Assembly (NCBI GenBank): GCA_013397695.1
Contig: VYZI01000019.1
Coordinates: forward strand, 3,767,693-3,831,692
Length of the DNA: 64,000 bases
Direction: 5' to 3'
Source of the DNA: Centropus unirufus
Taxonomy: Eukaryota; Chordata; Aves; Cuculiformes; Centropidae
A program made the position numbers and the translations under genes. Shown in pieces: positions 1 through 13,600 of the stretch (position 1 is the first letter of the stretch; each line of letters begins with the position of its first letter). The notes under the pieces were generated by a model. The model was given only the letters and a program-made list of their open reading frames with translations, did not search any database and was not told the DNA's origin.

Positions 1-98
1 ACACCAGCACTTGTGAGAGTGTTTGCTTATATCATCTAGAGGCAAGGGAGAAACTGTCCAGATGAGCCCATGATGCACTCTCTAGATCAAGTACTCAC

Positions 99-3000
99 TG
101 TTGGGTTCTGCTAAGACACTTCTTCCACTCTCTTTCAGCCCAGGCAACAATTTCTTCAGAGGAGTCCTCTTTCCTCACTGACCACAAGTCATCCACCCCC
201 AAGGACCGCTGAAAGCCCTTCCGGACGAGCCTGGAGAACACAAAGGCTGCTGTAAGGTGAGCACAGAAGGATTTATAGCGCATGTAACTTTTTCAGAAAG
301 ACATGATTTAAATTAGTGCACCACAGGGAGCACACGGGGACTTATTTACCTAAAACACAACTTGGCACTGTCCTTTTCCAGAATAAATATGAGTGTTCAG
401 GTTCAGCAGTTTTGCTTCAAATCCCTATGCTATCTTCTGTCAACACAATGAGTATTTTTGAGCAAGCCCTAATTTCTAGTCTGTACTAAGAGTTGGGTCT
501 TGGCCAGTGAGTGATAAAGTTCAGTTTTACTTACTCAGTGGCTCAGTGAAACACAGACCAGGTTTTATAATAGTGGACATTAGGCCCGAGGTGTGTAATC
601 ATTTTATATCTGAACACTAAGCAGCATGCTGGGCCAATGTCCTCATTCACTACTTTCCTCTTGCCCAGTATTTGTTACAGGAAGGTCTGGCTGGCAGATA
701 GGGCTGTGGTTGGTGTACAGGGGTCTTTTGAGATTCCCGAGGTCTATTTCAAGATTGGGAGGGCAGAATGGGAGTTGGAAGGGAGAAGAGCGTTATCTAG
801 AATCATGGTTTTGTATTTTGAACTCCTGTGAGAAAATTAAGTCGCACGTTTACAATTTCATCTTGTAAGGAGAATACCTCAAGTCCCCAGAGAAAAAATT
901 TAAATCCTTTCTGCATATGATAATTCGGGGCTGCGATAGTTCCTACTGGCTGTCATCTATGTCTCTTATGCTCCTGTTTTTTTCTCATATTCTAGCATAC
1001 CATGTCTTTTTCTGTGTTTTCTTACCCAGAGAACCACCAGTATGTGATTTTGGAAAGAAAAGAGCTGCTGGCTTCAGGACACTGATTCTGATGGGAGGAA
1101 AAACATGGGTGATATTTATATATAGAAAAGGTCATGTGTCAGATTAATATAATCCCCTTGCATGTTTCCCCAGGGAAAGCAATGAAGAAGTTGTATTCCC
1201 CCCCCCCAATTAATTGACACTGACAGTGCAGCCGGGGGGCTGGGGCGGCTTTGAATAATGTCTCAAAAAAAATTTAAATTTAAATTCCTGCTTCAATGCT
1301 GAAGCAATGTGTTATGAAAAACTACATTATACTTACAGGATTGTTGATAGCTTCAGAGAAGAAGGGAGGGTGATCAACTAAGCAGAATAACACAAGTTCT
1401 CCTAGCACCAGCATGGTGAAAAGGTAAGTTGTAACGTGATGGAAACGGTCTTCCAGGAAGCCCTAAGAACCAAGAGTACTCTTGAGAATGAGCTTGAGAG
1501 CCTCCCTGTGAAATTAGCGGAAAAAGATAGCTTCTCATGTTTTAGTAGCCGTAAGCCCTGAGTTTTGGTTTGAAGCATGAGGTGCATTTATTTAATCTGT
1601 AGTTATAGAGAGCTACTTAAATACATAACTCCTGAAACTGGGATTTCAGAAAATCCTAACTAATGGACACATTTATTATTTGTAATATCAGTTTTATTGT
1701 GAGGCTTCATAGCAGTCAAGTCTGATGCCCACATTGCATCATTATCCAGGGAACTTTGGGTATTCTGTGGGTCAGAAGCTCCTGGCTTCCCTACTGGGAT
1801 ATATATATGACTTGTTGATATAAAAAAGCACCTGCCAGGTTTTATTACAAATGGTGTGTTCAAGGGGCCCTGAGGAGGCCACTCTAATTAATTTTGTGAA
1901 TGAGGAAGAGGAAAAAAAAAAAGAACAAGGAAAAAGTCTGAGTATTTTTGGGACTACATTTTGATAGCAAGAAGCAGCACAGTGTTATTTATTTCTACAG
2001 GAAGCCAGGTTCCTGTACTCATTCAACACAGCAGGACAAGCAAGTTCCCAGCTGTCTCTTGTTCAGTGGCTGCATATTTTTCCTTTATTATTTAAACACA
2101 CAAGTAACACAAACTTCTGCTTATTACTTGGTGTGATTGAAAGGTACAACTGTTTGCCTGAGGAGAACACTCACTGACAATGCCTCAGATGTGTAAAACC
2201 AGCTAACACTTCTCCACAAACAGTTACTGCAAATACCCAAATAAGAAAACTGTGTAAGGTATCAACATATTCATACTGACATAAAATCTGCTATAAGGTC
2301 ACTTTTTAGCTGGCAGCATTTATGTTCATTTTGCTTTTATTCATACATGAAGGTGAAGAGATCTCAAAAAACATGTTCTGCCTACACTGAAAGGAATGGA
2401 GATGCCAAAGTGTCATCAATCATTTTTCTCAGCACACGCCTTAGGAGAAGAATTTGGTTCTCCACCTCACAATCAATGAAGCAAAAAGAGCCCTGTTTAG
2501 AGACTTAATATCCCTGTACATTAGAGATACATGATTTCACTTACTCTTTCCAGGGCATGCTGGACTTTGGAACTAAACATCACAACTGCAGCCACAAACG
2601 AGAGCAGCCAGTAAATCAACAAGATGCCTGAAGACTGGACGCCCATCATTCTTTCTGCTTGGGTAAGAAATACGGCGAGGATCTGTGTGGAAGTACAAAT
2701 AAATAGCTAGTAATAGTATACCAAATATTATTACAAAATTAATGGACACAATAAGCAAAAAATCAGTTAGTTTCTTGCCCAGACATTTCAAGATGTTCAG
2801 AGCTGCAGTATTGTTCCTAAAAGGATAAAACTGAAAACATGTTTTGCACTCAAGAATGTCTCTCCAAAAAGGGCAAGTAATAAAGCTACAAGTGGGCCTA
2901 CAGGCTGGGAGGATTTAGGCTCTGAAGATGCAATGACAGAAGGGGAGGACAGGCATTTAACTTGAACAGAAATCCCGTTTCATGCTAAACCATGTTAAAT

Positions 3001-3941
3001 CACACACCATGATTATGAGAAACTAGATCTTGTTTTGTTGTGAGACCTCTTTCTAAACACTACTGTGACCTTGGCTCTTGCAAAGGGTACTCTTCCCACT
3101 GGGCGCTGTACCGTAGCTGTAGACCCAGTGGTTCACCCCAGCTCCAAATCCCTTCCAAGAAGCACAGCGGAAAGTCACAAAACCCATCTCCAGCCTTTAA
3201 CTCCCCATCAGCTACCTTTGTGCTCACTAATACTGAGGAACATGGGAAATACAAGACCTGCCCCAGGAGGGCTAAGCTGGGCCAAATGCAGAGAAAACAA
3301 AGGAAGAATTACCATTGTGATTCCCAGTATGGTGGGGCTAATGAAGAATGCTGGAGCCCGTGGGATTCCTTGGGTTATCTCCCACAATACAAAGAAGACA
3401 TTAGAAAAACACAGTATTACCAGGAGGAATCCAAGGACCTGGGGCAGAGAAAGCAAACACATGTTGGAATGAACTGAGATGATGATGGGTGAACTGAATG
3501 CTCCAAGCAGCCTGGAGAGGTGGGAAACCAGATTTGAGACAAAGAAGGTTGCAAGAAGTAGAGGGGAATCAAATGAGTGCACAGGGGAGAAGATCTTCTG
3601 CTAGTTCTTCCTAAAACTTTGTGTGATTTATACTGACCTGACTATGTCAAAGCAAACAGGGACGGATCATCACAAAAGGGTTAATGATTTAAAAACCTAA
3701 GTTCTGCATGAAAGTTGTGGTAATGTCAGGATCAAACCCCACCTGGAGGTTTGATCCATCTTACCATTTTGGTTTTGAAGATGTGGGACATCCTGATATA
3801 GCCTTTGTTTTCGTGTCGAAGATACAAGTAGTAGAAAGGGAAACAGATCCAAAGGTAGGCACAGGGGATCCAAGCAATGACTGTATTCTCAAAGCACCAG
3901 GTAAGTCTTGGGCGGTTCATATACCACGTCTGATTCCAGTC
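99..3941 (-). CDS. ABCC6: ABC transporter subfamily C, N-terminal exons 2-7 (ABCC6-like, partial)
   Basis: Six minus-strand exons were read, each with AG/GT borders and joining in frame: exon 2 3941-3765 (177 bp), exon 3 3438-3313 (126), exon 4 2682-2545 (138), exon 5 1462-1337 (126), exon 6 1087-1026 (62) and exon 7 230-99 (132). They encode TMD0 and the start of the L0 linker of an MRP-type exporter of the plasma membrane. Family motifs are GVQSSG in exon 4, the CPE...SF.SKITYWW stretch in exon 6 and DLWS..KEDSSEE in exon 7. The residues D-PPFF (exon 5) and SSEE (exon 7) resemble ABCC6 more than ABCC1, while exon 2 is rather ABCC1-like. ABCC6 next to NOMO in opposite orientation matches human 16p13.11. 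The nucleotide-binding domains lie off the left edge. Exon 1 was not found. ABCC1 is the alternative. Confidence 0.83.
3765..3941 (-). CDS. ABCC6: ABCC6-like exon 2 (first membrane helix of TMD0)
   Basis: The exon starts after a CAG acceptor at 3944-3942 and ends at an ATG codon followed by donor GTAAGA. It encodes 59 residues beginning DWNQTW, an N-glycosylation sequon typical of the extracellular N-terminus of MRP proteins, then a hydrophobic helix around VIAWIPCAYLW and the GYIRM motif that follows it. The length of 177 bp is, from memory, that of ABCC1 exon 2. It is the most 5' coding exon visible. A short exon carrying the initiator methionine must lie at higher coordinates. Confidence 0.85.
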
Positions 3942-4761
3942 CTGTCGCAGAAGTGAGATGGTAAAGCTCATGTACGTAGATTTTCACCAGCTAATGCTGG
4001 CGAGAAACTAAACTGCTAATGCTACAATTGGGATCTGCTATGAAACTTGATTTAGCATTTCAAATGTCAAAAAAATTGGCAGTAGGGGGGGCTGCTGGAG
4101 AGTAGTGAGGTGTCACAGATGAGGGAGGGAGGACTCAGCAGTAGCATTTCTGAGGGCAGGGAAGTAGAAAAGAATTAAAAAAAAGGTTGGAAAAGTGAAA
4201 GATGTGAAAGCAACGATATATATCACAACTAGAGGGGAAAAAAAGCGGGAAAGCAGTTTATTATAGAATGAGAAAGAATAATTTGGGAAAGAAAAGGAGT
4301 TTTGGCATTTGGGAATCATCAGAACCATTAGTAGGGCATGATGGGTGAAACCGAGATCAGGAGGAAAGAAGTATCTTAAAGCACAAACTGCATTGTAGCT
4401 GCTTTTCCTCAGCTGTATTTATAATCAATTTGTAATCGTACTGAACAATTGGATCTCATCTGCTAAGACAACAACACTAAAAGCACAGCAGCCGTAGATG
4501 AAGAGGCGCGGGGATTCTTCCTCCAGCAGCGCGTGGAGGTGGTTTGATCCCTGCAGGTGGACGTGGAGCAAAGCCAACCCGGCACAGAGGAATCCCCCGA
4601 GGGGCAGAGGCAGCAAACAGCTTATCAATTGTCATCAGCGGCGTTTCCCAGCCCTAGGGATGAAGGCGCACCCGAGCCGGTGCTGCTGGACAGCCCTTGC
4701 AAGGGCTTCAGGCACTTTCTGAAGGCAACAGAGCCAGGAGCTCCAGCGCCCTTCGAGCCGC

Positions 4762-4833
4762 GCTCACCCGGCGCTCCCGGGGCGGCTGAGCCCGAACCGC
4801 CGCCGCGGCCCCTCCCGGCCCGGAGCCCCCGCC
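4762..4833 (-). other. Possible end of ABCC6 first exon (candidate donor)
   Basis: On the minus strand the GC-rich segment next to the gap ends in a GTGAGC donor (4767-4762). The phase-0 frame that would join to exon 2 is open from the gap edge to this donor. No ATG is visible, so a start would have to be inside the gap. This is only a candidate. GC-rich DNA often has open frames and chance GTGAGC sites, and the true first exon could be wholly within the gap. Confidence 0.2.
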
Positions 4834-5497
4834 NNNNNNNNNNNNNNNNNNNNNNNNNNNNNNNNNNNNNNNNNNNNNNNNNNNNNNNNNNNNNNNNNNN
4901 NNNNNNNNNNNNNNNNNNNNNNNNNNNNNNNNNNNNNNNNNNNNNNNNNNNNNNNNNNNNNNNNNNNNNNNNNNNNNNNNNNNNNNNNNNNNNNNNNNNN
5001 NNNNNNNNNNNNNNNNNNNNNNNNNNNNNNNNNNNNNNNNNNNNNNNNNNNNNNNNNNNNNNNNNNNNNNNNNNNNNNNNNNNNNNNNNNNNNNNNNNNN
5101 NNNNNNNNNNNNNNNNNNNNNNNNNNNNNNNNNNNNNNNNNNNNNNNNNNNNNNNNNNNNNNNNNNNNNNNNNNNNNNNNNNNNNNNNNNNNNNNNNNNN
5201 NNNNNNNNNNNNNNNNNNNNNNNNNNNNNNNNNNNNNNNNNNNNNNNNNNNNNNNNNNNNNNNNNNNNNNNNNNNNNNNNNNNNNNNNNNNNNNNNNNNN
5301 NNNNNNNNNNNNNNNNNNNNNNNNNNNNNNNNNNNNNNNNNNNNNNNNNNNNNNNNNNNNNNNNNNNNNNNNNNNNNNNNNNNNNNNNNNNNNNNNNNNN
5401 NNNNNNNNNNNNNNNNNNNNNNNNNNNNNNNNNNNNNNNNNNNNNNNNNNNNNNNNNNNNNNNNNNNNNNNNNNNNNNNNNNNNNNNNNNNNNNNNN
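4834..5497. other. Assembly gap (664 N)
   Basis: An unbroken run of N lies in CpG-rich sequence. It removes the NOMO start codon, most of its signal peptide and 5' UTR, and probably ABCC6 exon 1. Open reading frames that appear to run through it are artefacts of unknown bases. Confidence 0.99.
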
Positions 5498-8400
5498 CGG
5501 CCCGGCGCGGGGCTCCGAGGACATCGTGGTGGGCTGCGGCGGCTTCGTCAAGTCCGACGTGGAGATCAACTACTCGCTGATCGAGGTGGGCCGCCCCGCT
5601 GCGCCCCAGCCCCTCGGACCGGCCGCGGGGGCCTTGGGGCCTTCCCTGGCCATCCCGGCGCTGAGCTGTGCCGGCTTCCCGCCGGGAAGCCTTTCCCTGC
5701 GCCTCCCTGGGCACAGGCGGGCGCTGCTGTGGGAAAGCGCTTGCTCGGAGAACGCCTGGGACCATCTGTTCACCTTTTCTTGTTTCTTTGTTTCGTTTAG
5801 ATCAAGTTGTACACAAAGCACGGTACTCTGAAATACCAGACGGACTGCGCCCCAAACAACGGGTATTTCATGATTCCCCTCTATGACAAGGTAAGAGCCT
5901 GAAATACAAGCGCTGTGCTGGAGGCACAGCAGCGCCCACCCGGGAAACAGCTGAGCCGGGAGATAACTTAGTTTGATTGGGGCCAAACTCTCAGCTGCTG
6001 CTGTTCCTAACGCAACTTTTCTGTTTCTCAGTGCTCTGCGCTGTCACAGTAAAGGCAGGGAATGACTGCAGCATTGGGAGCCTGGGATGCTGCCAGCAAC
6101 CGTGTGTCTGTAGCTGCACAAATGCTGCAGGAAAAGTACAGGGTCCTAACGAGTACACATAAAGCTCTTTCAGTTATCTACTTCCACGCATGAAAATCTG
6201 TGAGAATGTGGTTTGATAAGACTCCATTGGAAATCACTTGAATGTCTAATTACAGGTGTTAAAAATGTCTTAAGAAAGTGACACGGGAAGCTCAATATTT
6301 CACAACTTTGATGTCTATTTAGACTGGAAAAACGTTTGCATTCAGATTCAATGCAAGCAGCCCTCAGATGTTCTAAGTGTTTTGCTCTTCTAAAGAGTTA
6401 GTTAACTTCGGGATCAGAAGTAAATCCTTCTCTTCCAAATCTAAGCATGTAAGATGGTTTCTGTTCATAATTATTTCATTCTTACGTCTTTGAGCCTTGC
6501 GATAGATGAACTTCAGAATAGATATGGCAGAACATATCTGGTGCCCAGTAATATGATGAGGGTGTCTGTGTAGATTGATACCCTTTTGGTGCGGAGCTTT
6601 TAATAGGATTGAAATCTTATTATCCCATATTTGGGCAGAGTGGGTGAGTAGGACCACCTGTTGGAAATGCTAAGGCTGGTGTAGGGCACATCTGTTGGAG
6701 CAGGCAGAGATGGATTGGAGCACTTTGTAACACTGAGACTCTTGCCCATGAGCCAGGTAGGTTTGGAAGCCTATAAACATGGTGTTACTTAATTTTTGCT
6801 CTTATCTGGCTGAATGTGAGCCTGACATCCCAGCCTGTCTGTGTAGATACTGCTTCTTCTTTGAGCAGAGTATCTCAGGTGGGAAGAAAGGAGAATGGGG
6901 CATTTGAATCTTGTGTTACTCTCTGCGGTGTGATGCTTGTGTTCTAACTTTTATTGTTATCCTTTAGCTATTGAATTTAGATCAGTGAACACAGTTATTG
7001 CTTTTTTATTTTTAGGGGGATTTCATACTTAAAATTGAGCCTCCCCTAGGGTGGAGTTTCGGTAAGTGCTCATATGTCTTCTTACAAGAGGGCAGTGTAT
7101 CTGCCATGTGGGACTTAACTATCTCTAACTTGCAGTTGGCAGTGAAAGTCAAGTGCCTTTCAAAAGAGATAAGCACTACTGTGTGGTTTTAAATAACTGT
7201 ACCAGACGAAAATAAAGCTATAAGGTAGATGTTGACAAAGTAACCTTTGAATTTATTTGAGAGAACATGGGACAGAAAAAGCATATGAAGGACAAGAGCA
7301 TATTAAGCGTTAGGATTTGTGGGTCTTTTAACTTTGCTGAGGGGAGACTTCGAGAGCAACACTCCTGTACTTGATTTCTGTGAGTTTTGTAAAACTAAAG
7401 TAGAACTGCTTCCTGATTCTCTCTCAGTAACTACCATTTTTCTTCCCCTCCAGAGCCAACCAGCGTAGACATCCATGTGGATGGCATTAATGACATTTGC
7501 ACAAAGGGAGGTGATATTAACTTTGTGTTCACAGGGTTTTCTGTGAACGGAAAGGTTAGACTCTTTTATCTCTATTTATTCCATCTTATGCTAATTTTAC
7601 CTTCCTAAAAACATTGTACTTCAGCTCTGCAAGTTATTTTTATTCATTTATTCTCTGGTTTCTCTTCATTTTGACAGGTTCTCAGCAAAGGCCAGACATT
7701 AGGTCCTGCTGGAGTCCAGGTTGTACTGAGAAATGCTGGCAGTGACATAAACATACAAACAACTGCTACACAACCTGGAGGAAAGTGAGTGTGGGTGCTG
7801 CATGCTGTTCATTTACACAGTATTCCTTCATTTCTGCCATATTGACTGGGATTATGGTAGTTCTGAAATATTTTTCTTGACGTGTAGAGTCTGAATTATT
7901 TTTCTGTGAACGAAAAGTTTGTGACTACTTCTGAAGAGACCTTTCTTGCCTTACAGGTTTGCTTTCTTTAAGGTGCTTCCTGGTGAATATGAAATCTTTG
8001 CATCTCATCCTACCTGGATGCTGAAAGAGGTTAGAGCCTACAAAAGTTCCGGTTTACCTGTTTAGCGAGGGCAGAGCCACTAGACCTTGCCTTGATAACT
8101 AACTTGATAACTAACTTCCTTGAGGAAGGGTCTTTGTGAGTAGATAAAATTAATGAAGTTGTTGTAGGTTTAACTCGGGTAGTCAAGAAACTGCCTGGGG
8201 CAGTGATAGTGGAGCCAGCCAGGGAATGACTGGCAAATGAGCTCTTGCTTTTGGTCATCTAATCCTATGTATTTTGCAGGAGCTTAGATGGTATGGCAGT
8301 TGCTGTAATCCTTGCCTCCAGTGAAACAGGAAAAATACTGTTTTGCGTAGTATCTTTGCTTTAGGGTCTTTGTGTTTTGAATAGCCTGTGGACCTTCTTT

Positions 8401-10643
8401 CAGTTCTGCTGTTCTGGCTTCTGTTTCTGTTGTTGAATATTCAGCTCCTGATTGTTACTTAGGTGCTACAAATGAGATCTAATGCTTACTTTTGATGAAA
8501 ATGTTCATGTTTCTGCATTTCAGTCAAACACAGTGGTACGGGTGACGAGTTCTAACGCTTATGCTGCCAGCCCTCTGATTGTTGCCGGCTACAATGTCTC
8601 TGGGTCAGTGCGGAGTGATGGAGAACCAATGAAAGGGGTCATGTTTCTTCTTTTTTCTTCTTCGGTCACCAAAGAGGTAATGGTGCATTAGTACCTTTTC
8701 AATATGAGTATGGATGTAAATAAGAAGCAGTTAAATAACTCCTAGATTCATATTGCCCTGTTACTCATCTCTATCCTTGCCTTACGGGAAACACAAACTG
8801 TACACACCTCCAGCTGATTTGATTTTATTTATTTTTAAGTTTGTTTGTTCTTTTTAACAAGGTCCTTGTAATACAGCATTTGTGTATGTTTGAGTTTTCA
8901 CCATGTCCTCAGATGCAATTACTCAGATAGGTAACACAATAGCAATCTGTTTAAATCTTGACAAAATTGAGGCTTAAGCCTTAAGTATTTTTCAGACAGA
9001 AGAAATTAGAAAATTCTTTTAATTCCATTTCTTCATTATTGTTTTAAATCAACCAGATTCCTGAACAGTCAGGCTGTTCGGGGAGTTAGAAGACTAATAC
9101 CTGAACTGAAGCAAGCAACAAGTGCAAAATATAATATTGATTGCAACGTGTAATTGATCTGCATATTCCCTGTGAGTCAGTAGGGTTAAAGGCTACCATT
9201 GTAAGACAAGATTTTTCTAGTACTCCTTTTTTTCATGTTCTTGATGTGAAGATAAAGTTCAACAGCTTATATCGCCCCCTGATAAGTGTTTTATGAAACG
9301 GGCACCAAATATTTGGTCATTCGCTATGATTTGTTATGTAGAGTTCTGTTCTGTAACGTTAAGCTTGTCTACAGAACTGAACTTGATGTTAATACAACCA
9401 GTGCGGTTCTGGAGATGTTGAATTTCCCAATTTTCTGTCCTTGTTACCATAAAGTTGATTATTGGTTGTTTTTTTCCTCTTACCTATACATGAATTGTAA
9501 AGCATGGTATGAAACTTTTCTTCTAAAATGTTTTTTTACTTCCTGTCCTTCATTTACAGTATAGTATTTTGAACCCTTCCACATCCCCCTTAAATTATTT
9601 TCTTTGTTCTATTGGAAAAAAAGTCGTATTTCATTTATTGCCACAGGATGTTGTGGGCTGCAATATTTCTCCTGTGGATGGATTCCAGTCAAGAGATGAG
9701 TCTCTATCCTATTTGTGCAATGTTGTATCAAAAGAAGATGGATCTTTCAGCTTTCTTTCTCTGCCAAGTGGGAAATACACTGTGGTAAGTAGCCATGAGG
9801 TTCATTGCTTGTTTATTCATTGGGTTGTTAACTTTCATGTTCTAAACTAGATTATGCATCACTTTGTAGTTGTTAAAAATATTTGAAATGTTTTGGATGG
9901 ATTGAATTAAGTGGAATAGGAGCCTCTAGCTGAACGTGTATGACAGTGAAGTAAATTGCTGTGATACAACTTTGTGGTGTGGTTTCTGAGGAAGGATTTT
10001 TTTGCAAATCGGGTTCTGAATTACCTAAATACATTGGCCAGTCTCAGAACCAGACCCAGATGCTGCTGGGAGACTGAAAGTTTCAGTTGACTACAGCTAT
10101 CTCATGTCTTCTAAATTCTGTTTTCGTTGTTGCCTGTCGTCTTTATTATGTCCAGGTAGCGTGGGAGCATGGTTGTCTGTGCACTGCCCAGAATGATTGT
10201 TTAGAATTCTCAGTCTGCGTGATCTAGAAGTGAGATTCAAGCTTGTCATTCCTTCAGCCCTTCTAGTGATCATATAGTCTCCTATCTGTAAGCTCATGGA
10301 CATCCAACTACCTTCGCTGTATTCTGAGTAGAGGGTTACTCTTCTGTCTCTTTGGATAATCTTATCTGGTTTCCATCAGTCTTGACATATCGCCTTTATT
10401 CTTGTCTCCATCCCTCTGAGTTATTTCTTCCAGGAAGTTTGCAGCCCTCTTTGACACGTCACAGAAGTGTCTGATGGAAGGACGTGGGAAATGGTAGAGG
10501 AAAACTGTTCTGTTGTCAGCTTCTAGGAGTCAAAACCATGTGTCTTCTTTCAGATACCATTCTACAGGGGTGAGAGAATTACCTTCGATGTTGCTCCAGC
10601 TAGGTTGGACTTCCTTGTAGAGCATGACAGTTTACACATTGAG
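5498..10643 (+). CDS. NOMO1: NOMO exons 1-9 (signal peptide end and first luminal repeats)
   Basis: Exons: 1 5498-5585 (5' part in gap), 2 5801-5890, 3 7016-7061, 4 7454-7554, 5 7678-7784, 6 7957-8029, 7 8524-8676, 8 9647-9784, 9 10554-10643. They encode visible residues 1-295. Exon 1 ends YSLIE and exon 2 ends PLYDK, both at phase 0. Exons 3/4 and 5/6 split codons and pair to 147 and 180 bp. Conserved stretches are CTKGGDINFVFTGFSVNGKV (exon 4), GKFAFFKVLPGEYEI (exon 6) and PLIVAGYNVSGSVRSDGEP (exon 7). The intron between exons 2 and 3 (1.1 kb) and those around exon 8 (about 0.8-1 kb) show no gene or recognisable repeat. Confidence 0.95.
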
Positions 10644-13600
10644 GTAAGGCATTCAGAGGAAATAATCTCTTTGCACCATTCCTTCCTGTAAGAAGTATAA
10701 CAGATTTTAGTGGAAAACAGGTGTGTTATGGCAAAACCTTCTAAGAAGTTTGAAGATATTTGTTATGCCCACCCTCTTGCACTGTGGATAGAAGACGATG
10801 TCTGGCATTGGGCTGTATTTCTACACTGTGACCCTTTTGCTAGGAAGAATCAAAATTGGGAAGAGCTATGTGCTATGTTCACTTTCACGTGTATGTTGCA
10901 AACAAGCAATGGTCTTGCAGGGTGCTTAAATGTACTCGTGCAGATGTCAGATCTGTGCAGAAGAGCCTGTAAGTTTGTGTGGTTTGAGGAGTGCCTTGTC
11001 TAAGGGCACGCTGATCTTTGACTCTGGCCTTCTGAACTGCACTGATGCAGGTAAACAGAGAAAATCTGTGCTTGTTGCTATAGGTGTGTGTTTGCTTTTA
11101 CTGAGTAACAATTAATGTTAACTGTTTTTCTATTTCAGCCTGTTTTCCATGTGATGGGTTTCTCTGTCACAGGCAGGGTGTTGAATGGTCCTGAAGGAGA
11201 AGGAGTTGCTGATGCCACTGTGACTCTGAACAATCAGATTAAAGGTACACTGTGGTTTTGGTCCTTGTTGCTACAGGGAAGCCTGTATTAAGTATTGACT
11301 ATTGTATGAGATTGAATTAAGCCTTCAGGATAATCCATTACGTCTGTTGGAATTTCTTTGAAATACTACACCTATTTTCATGCAGTTAATTGATTTTGTA
11401 TTTTCTGGCTTAGGTGAGAGTATTTGGTGTTTATTTGTCTTGCTCTATAAATTGTCTTTTGTTTACTTTAAGCCCTAGACTGAATTGTGCTTTGAAGTAC
11501 AGAAATACTGCTTGGCCTAGTAAGAAAGCTGAATACTGTTTCTTTGTTGTGCAATGTAAATTAGAAATAGCCCAAATCAGTGCACTCCCCCTTGCTCTTT
11601 TGACACATGAGGACAGACGATCCAGATGTGTTCAGTTATTTAACACATCTCTATTTGTTACAGTAAAAACAAAAGCTGATGGCTCCTTCCGCCTTGAGAA
11701 CATTACAACAGGTACATACACAATTCATGCCAGGAAAGAGCATCTCTTCTTTGATACTATTACAGTGAAGATTGCACCAAATACACCGCAGCTAGCAAAC
11801 ATCATTGCAACAGGGTAAGCACTGGTCTCATGAAAATATAATGTGGTATGTGGACAAGGTTTGGGAAACGGGTAGTTCTTCCCCATGTAGTGCCCAGACT
11901 GGTGTACTGTTGTCAGGAGCAAAATAGTGCTCGAGAAGTTAGAGGTAAACAGGACAGTGGGAGCAGAGGATAATGATTTGTCCACAGCACTTTGCTCAGT
12001 ACTAGTTAAGGCTTACAACGCCCTCTTAATAACCTCTGCCTTGCAAATGAAGATGCTGAGGTGTGGGTATATTGAGCAATTGTAGCACTTTGTGTGAAAG
12101 AAGGGAGCAGAGACGCTTTCTGCTGCTGCACTTCAGGTACCCTCCTTCTGTGCAAGAGTGGAGATACGTAACTCTCTAGTCCCACATTGTACCAAACCTC
12201 TACATTTTATTACTGAGGACTCATAGTTGTCATATGGGTGTTATCTTTTTCTTGACTGTGATTCTTTCACTTTTGGGCATAAGTCTCTCTAATGGTAACA
12301 GGGTGGTAAAGGATGATTTTTGGGAGCATGCGGTGGTGGTTGGAGGTGCAGTGTGAGCGCCATTTACTGAGGCAAATGACATCTAGCTCAGGCAGTCCTG
12401 GCTAGCTAAATAGAAGAAAAAACCCCAAACCCTGCGTGCTGTTAAATGACCAATTACAGTTCTTTCGGTCACTATGTTGTGCTGTTGAAGGTGAAAAGTA
12501 AAACTTAACGCTTCTAATTTGTCGTGCTGTCTTGTGTTTTCACAAACGTAGCTGTACTGGAGTAATTTTCCAGTTAATCACCTACTGTGTTTGAGGTCTT
12601 TGACAGAGAACATTTCAAACCGTTTAAAACTTGAGGGATGGCAACCTTAAGTCAGTTGCCTGCCTAGCCAAGAAAATAAAATAGGAAGAAAAGGAAAATG
12701 GCTTGAAGTGATTGGGCTGGTGGGGAGGAACTTGCTTGGAAATAAAACCGTAACATCACAGTGGCTTCACTGTAAAACAAGAGGTACTTTTAGTAGTACA
12801 TGAGTTTGCCCTTGCTCCACTGTGTTTGCTGAGAGTATTTCTTTTATATGAAAACTCTTCGTGGAGAAATTAATTCCATTGCATGTGTTAGTACCTAAAC
12901 ATAGTGAGGTTTGCTTTCTAAGTATGTTTTTGAGCTTTGTCAAATCAAAATATTTATTCTGATGGCTGGCTTTTATTCAACAGATTCAGTGTGTGTGGCC
13001 GGATCTCAGTAACTCGTTTCCCTGACACAGTCAAGCAGATTAGTAAATACAAGGTCACCATGATGCCTCAAGAAAAGGACAAAGCATCATTGGTTACAAC
13101 AGAAACTGACCCTCACGGAGCATTTTGTTTTAAGGCAAAATCGGGTACATACAATATTCAGGTAAGAATGAGCTTCCGTTAGATTGTAGAACTGTCATGA
13201 GGTTTTGGAAATTTTCAAACGTTTAATTTCTAAAATTTCAGAAGTTGAATTTGGATTTTCTTAGTCCTTTTCTCCCGCTTACACTATTTAAACAATGATA
13301 TTTGCTTCCTTTTTTTTTTCCTTAACAAGCTGAGGTTCCTGTGCTTCTTGGCCTTTCCGCATATTAGGAGATCAGACCATTGAGATTGAAAGTTCTTATC
13401 TCTCCCTCCTCTTTTTTGTGATGTTCCTTAAATCACTTGTTATATTATCCTGTGAGTGAAACATGTAACTTGTACCTTTCTCAGTTGCCTAAATGGTTCC
13501 TGAGATTATAGGTCACAGCAGAAGCTATAGCACAACCACCATAAATTTTGCCTTGTGGGAGAGAGTGCAGAGTGGAAGATGAGACTTCTGACTGTCCTTG

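Larger units (their letters stand above)
4490..5800. promoter_or_regulatory. Gapped CpG-rich block between ABCC6 and NOMO, probable divergent promoter
   Basis: From about 4490 the sequence turns from AT-rich to GC- and CpG-rich. It stays so to the 664-base run of N (4834-5497) and through NOMO exon 1 and the start of intron 1. The 5' ends of two genes transcribed outward flank it: ABCC6 exon 2 at 3941 (minus) and NOMO exon 1 ending at 5585 (plus). A shared or closely spaced pair of CpG-island promoters is the simplest reading, but no start site or TATA box can be pointed to because the core is missing. Confidence 0.6.

Noticed and set aside
3040..3582. Plus-strand frames of 135-145 codons at 3.0-3.5 kb
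   Set aside because: They are antisense shadows of ABCC6-like exon 3 and its introns. The minus strand has matching exon length, splice sites and family residues.
4557..5831. Long open frames on both strands across 4.5-5.8 kb
   Set aside because: They run through 664 unknown bases. Only the NOMO exon 1 part (5498-5585) is supported by homology and a donor site.
8088..8113. A duplicated 12-bp word (CTTGATAACTAA) in a NOMO intron
   Set aside because: A single short tandem duplication in an intron needs no function.
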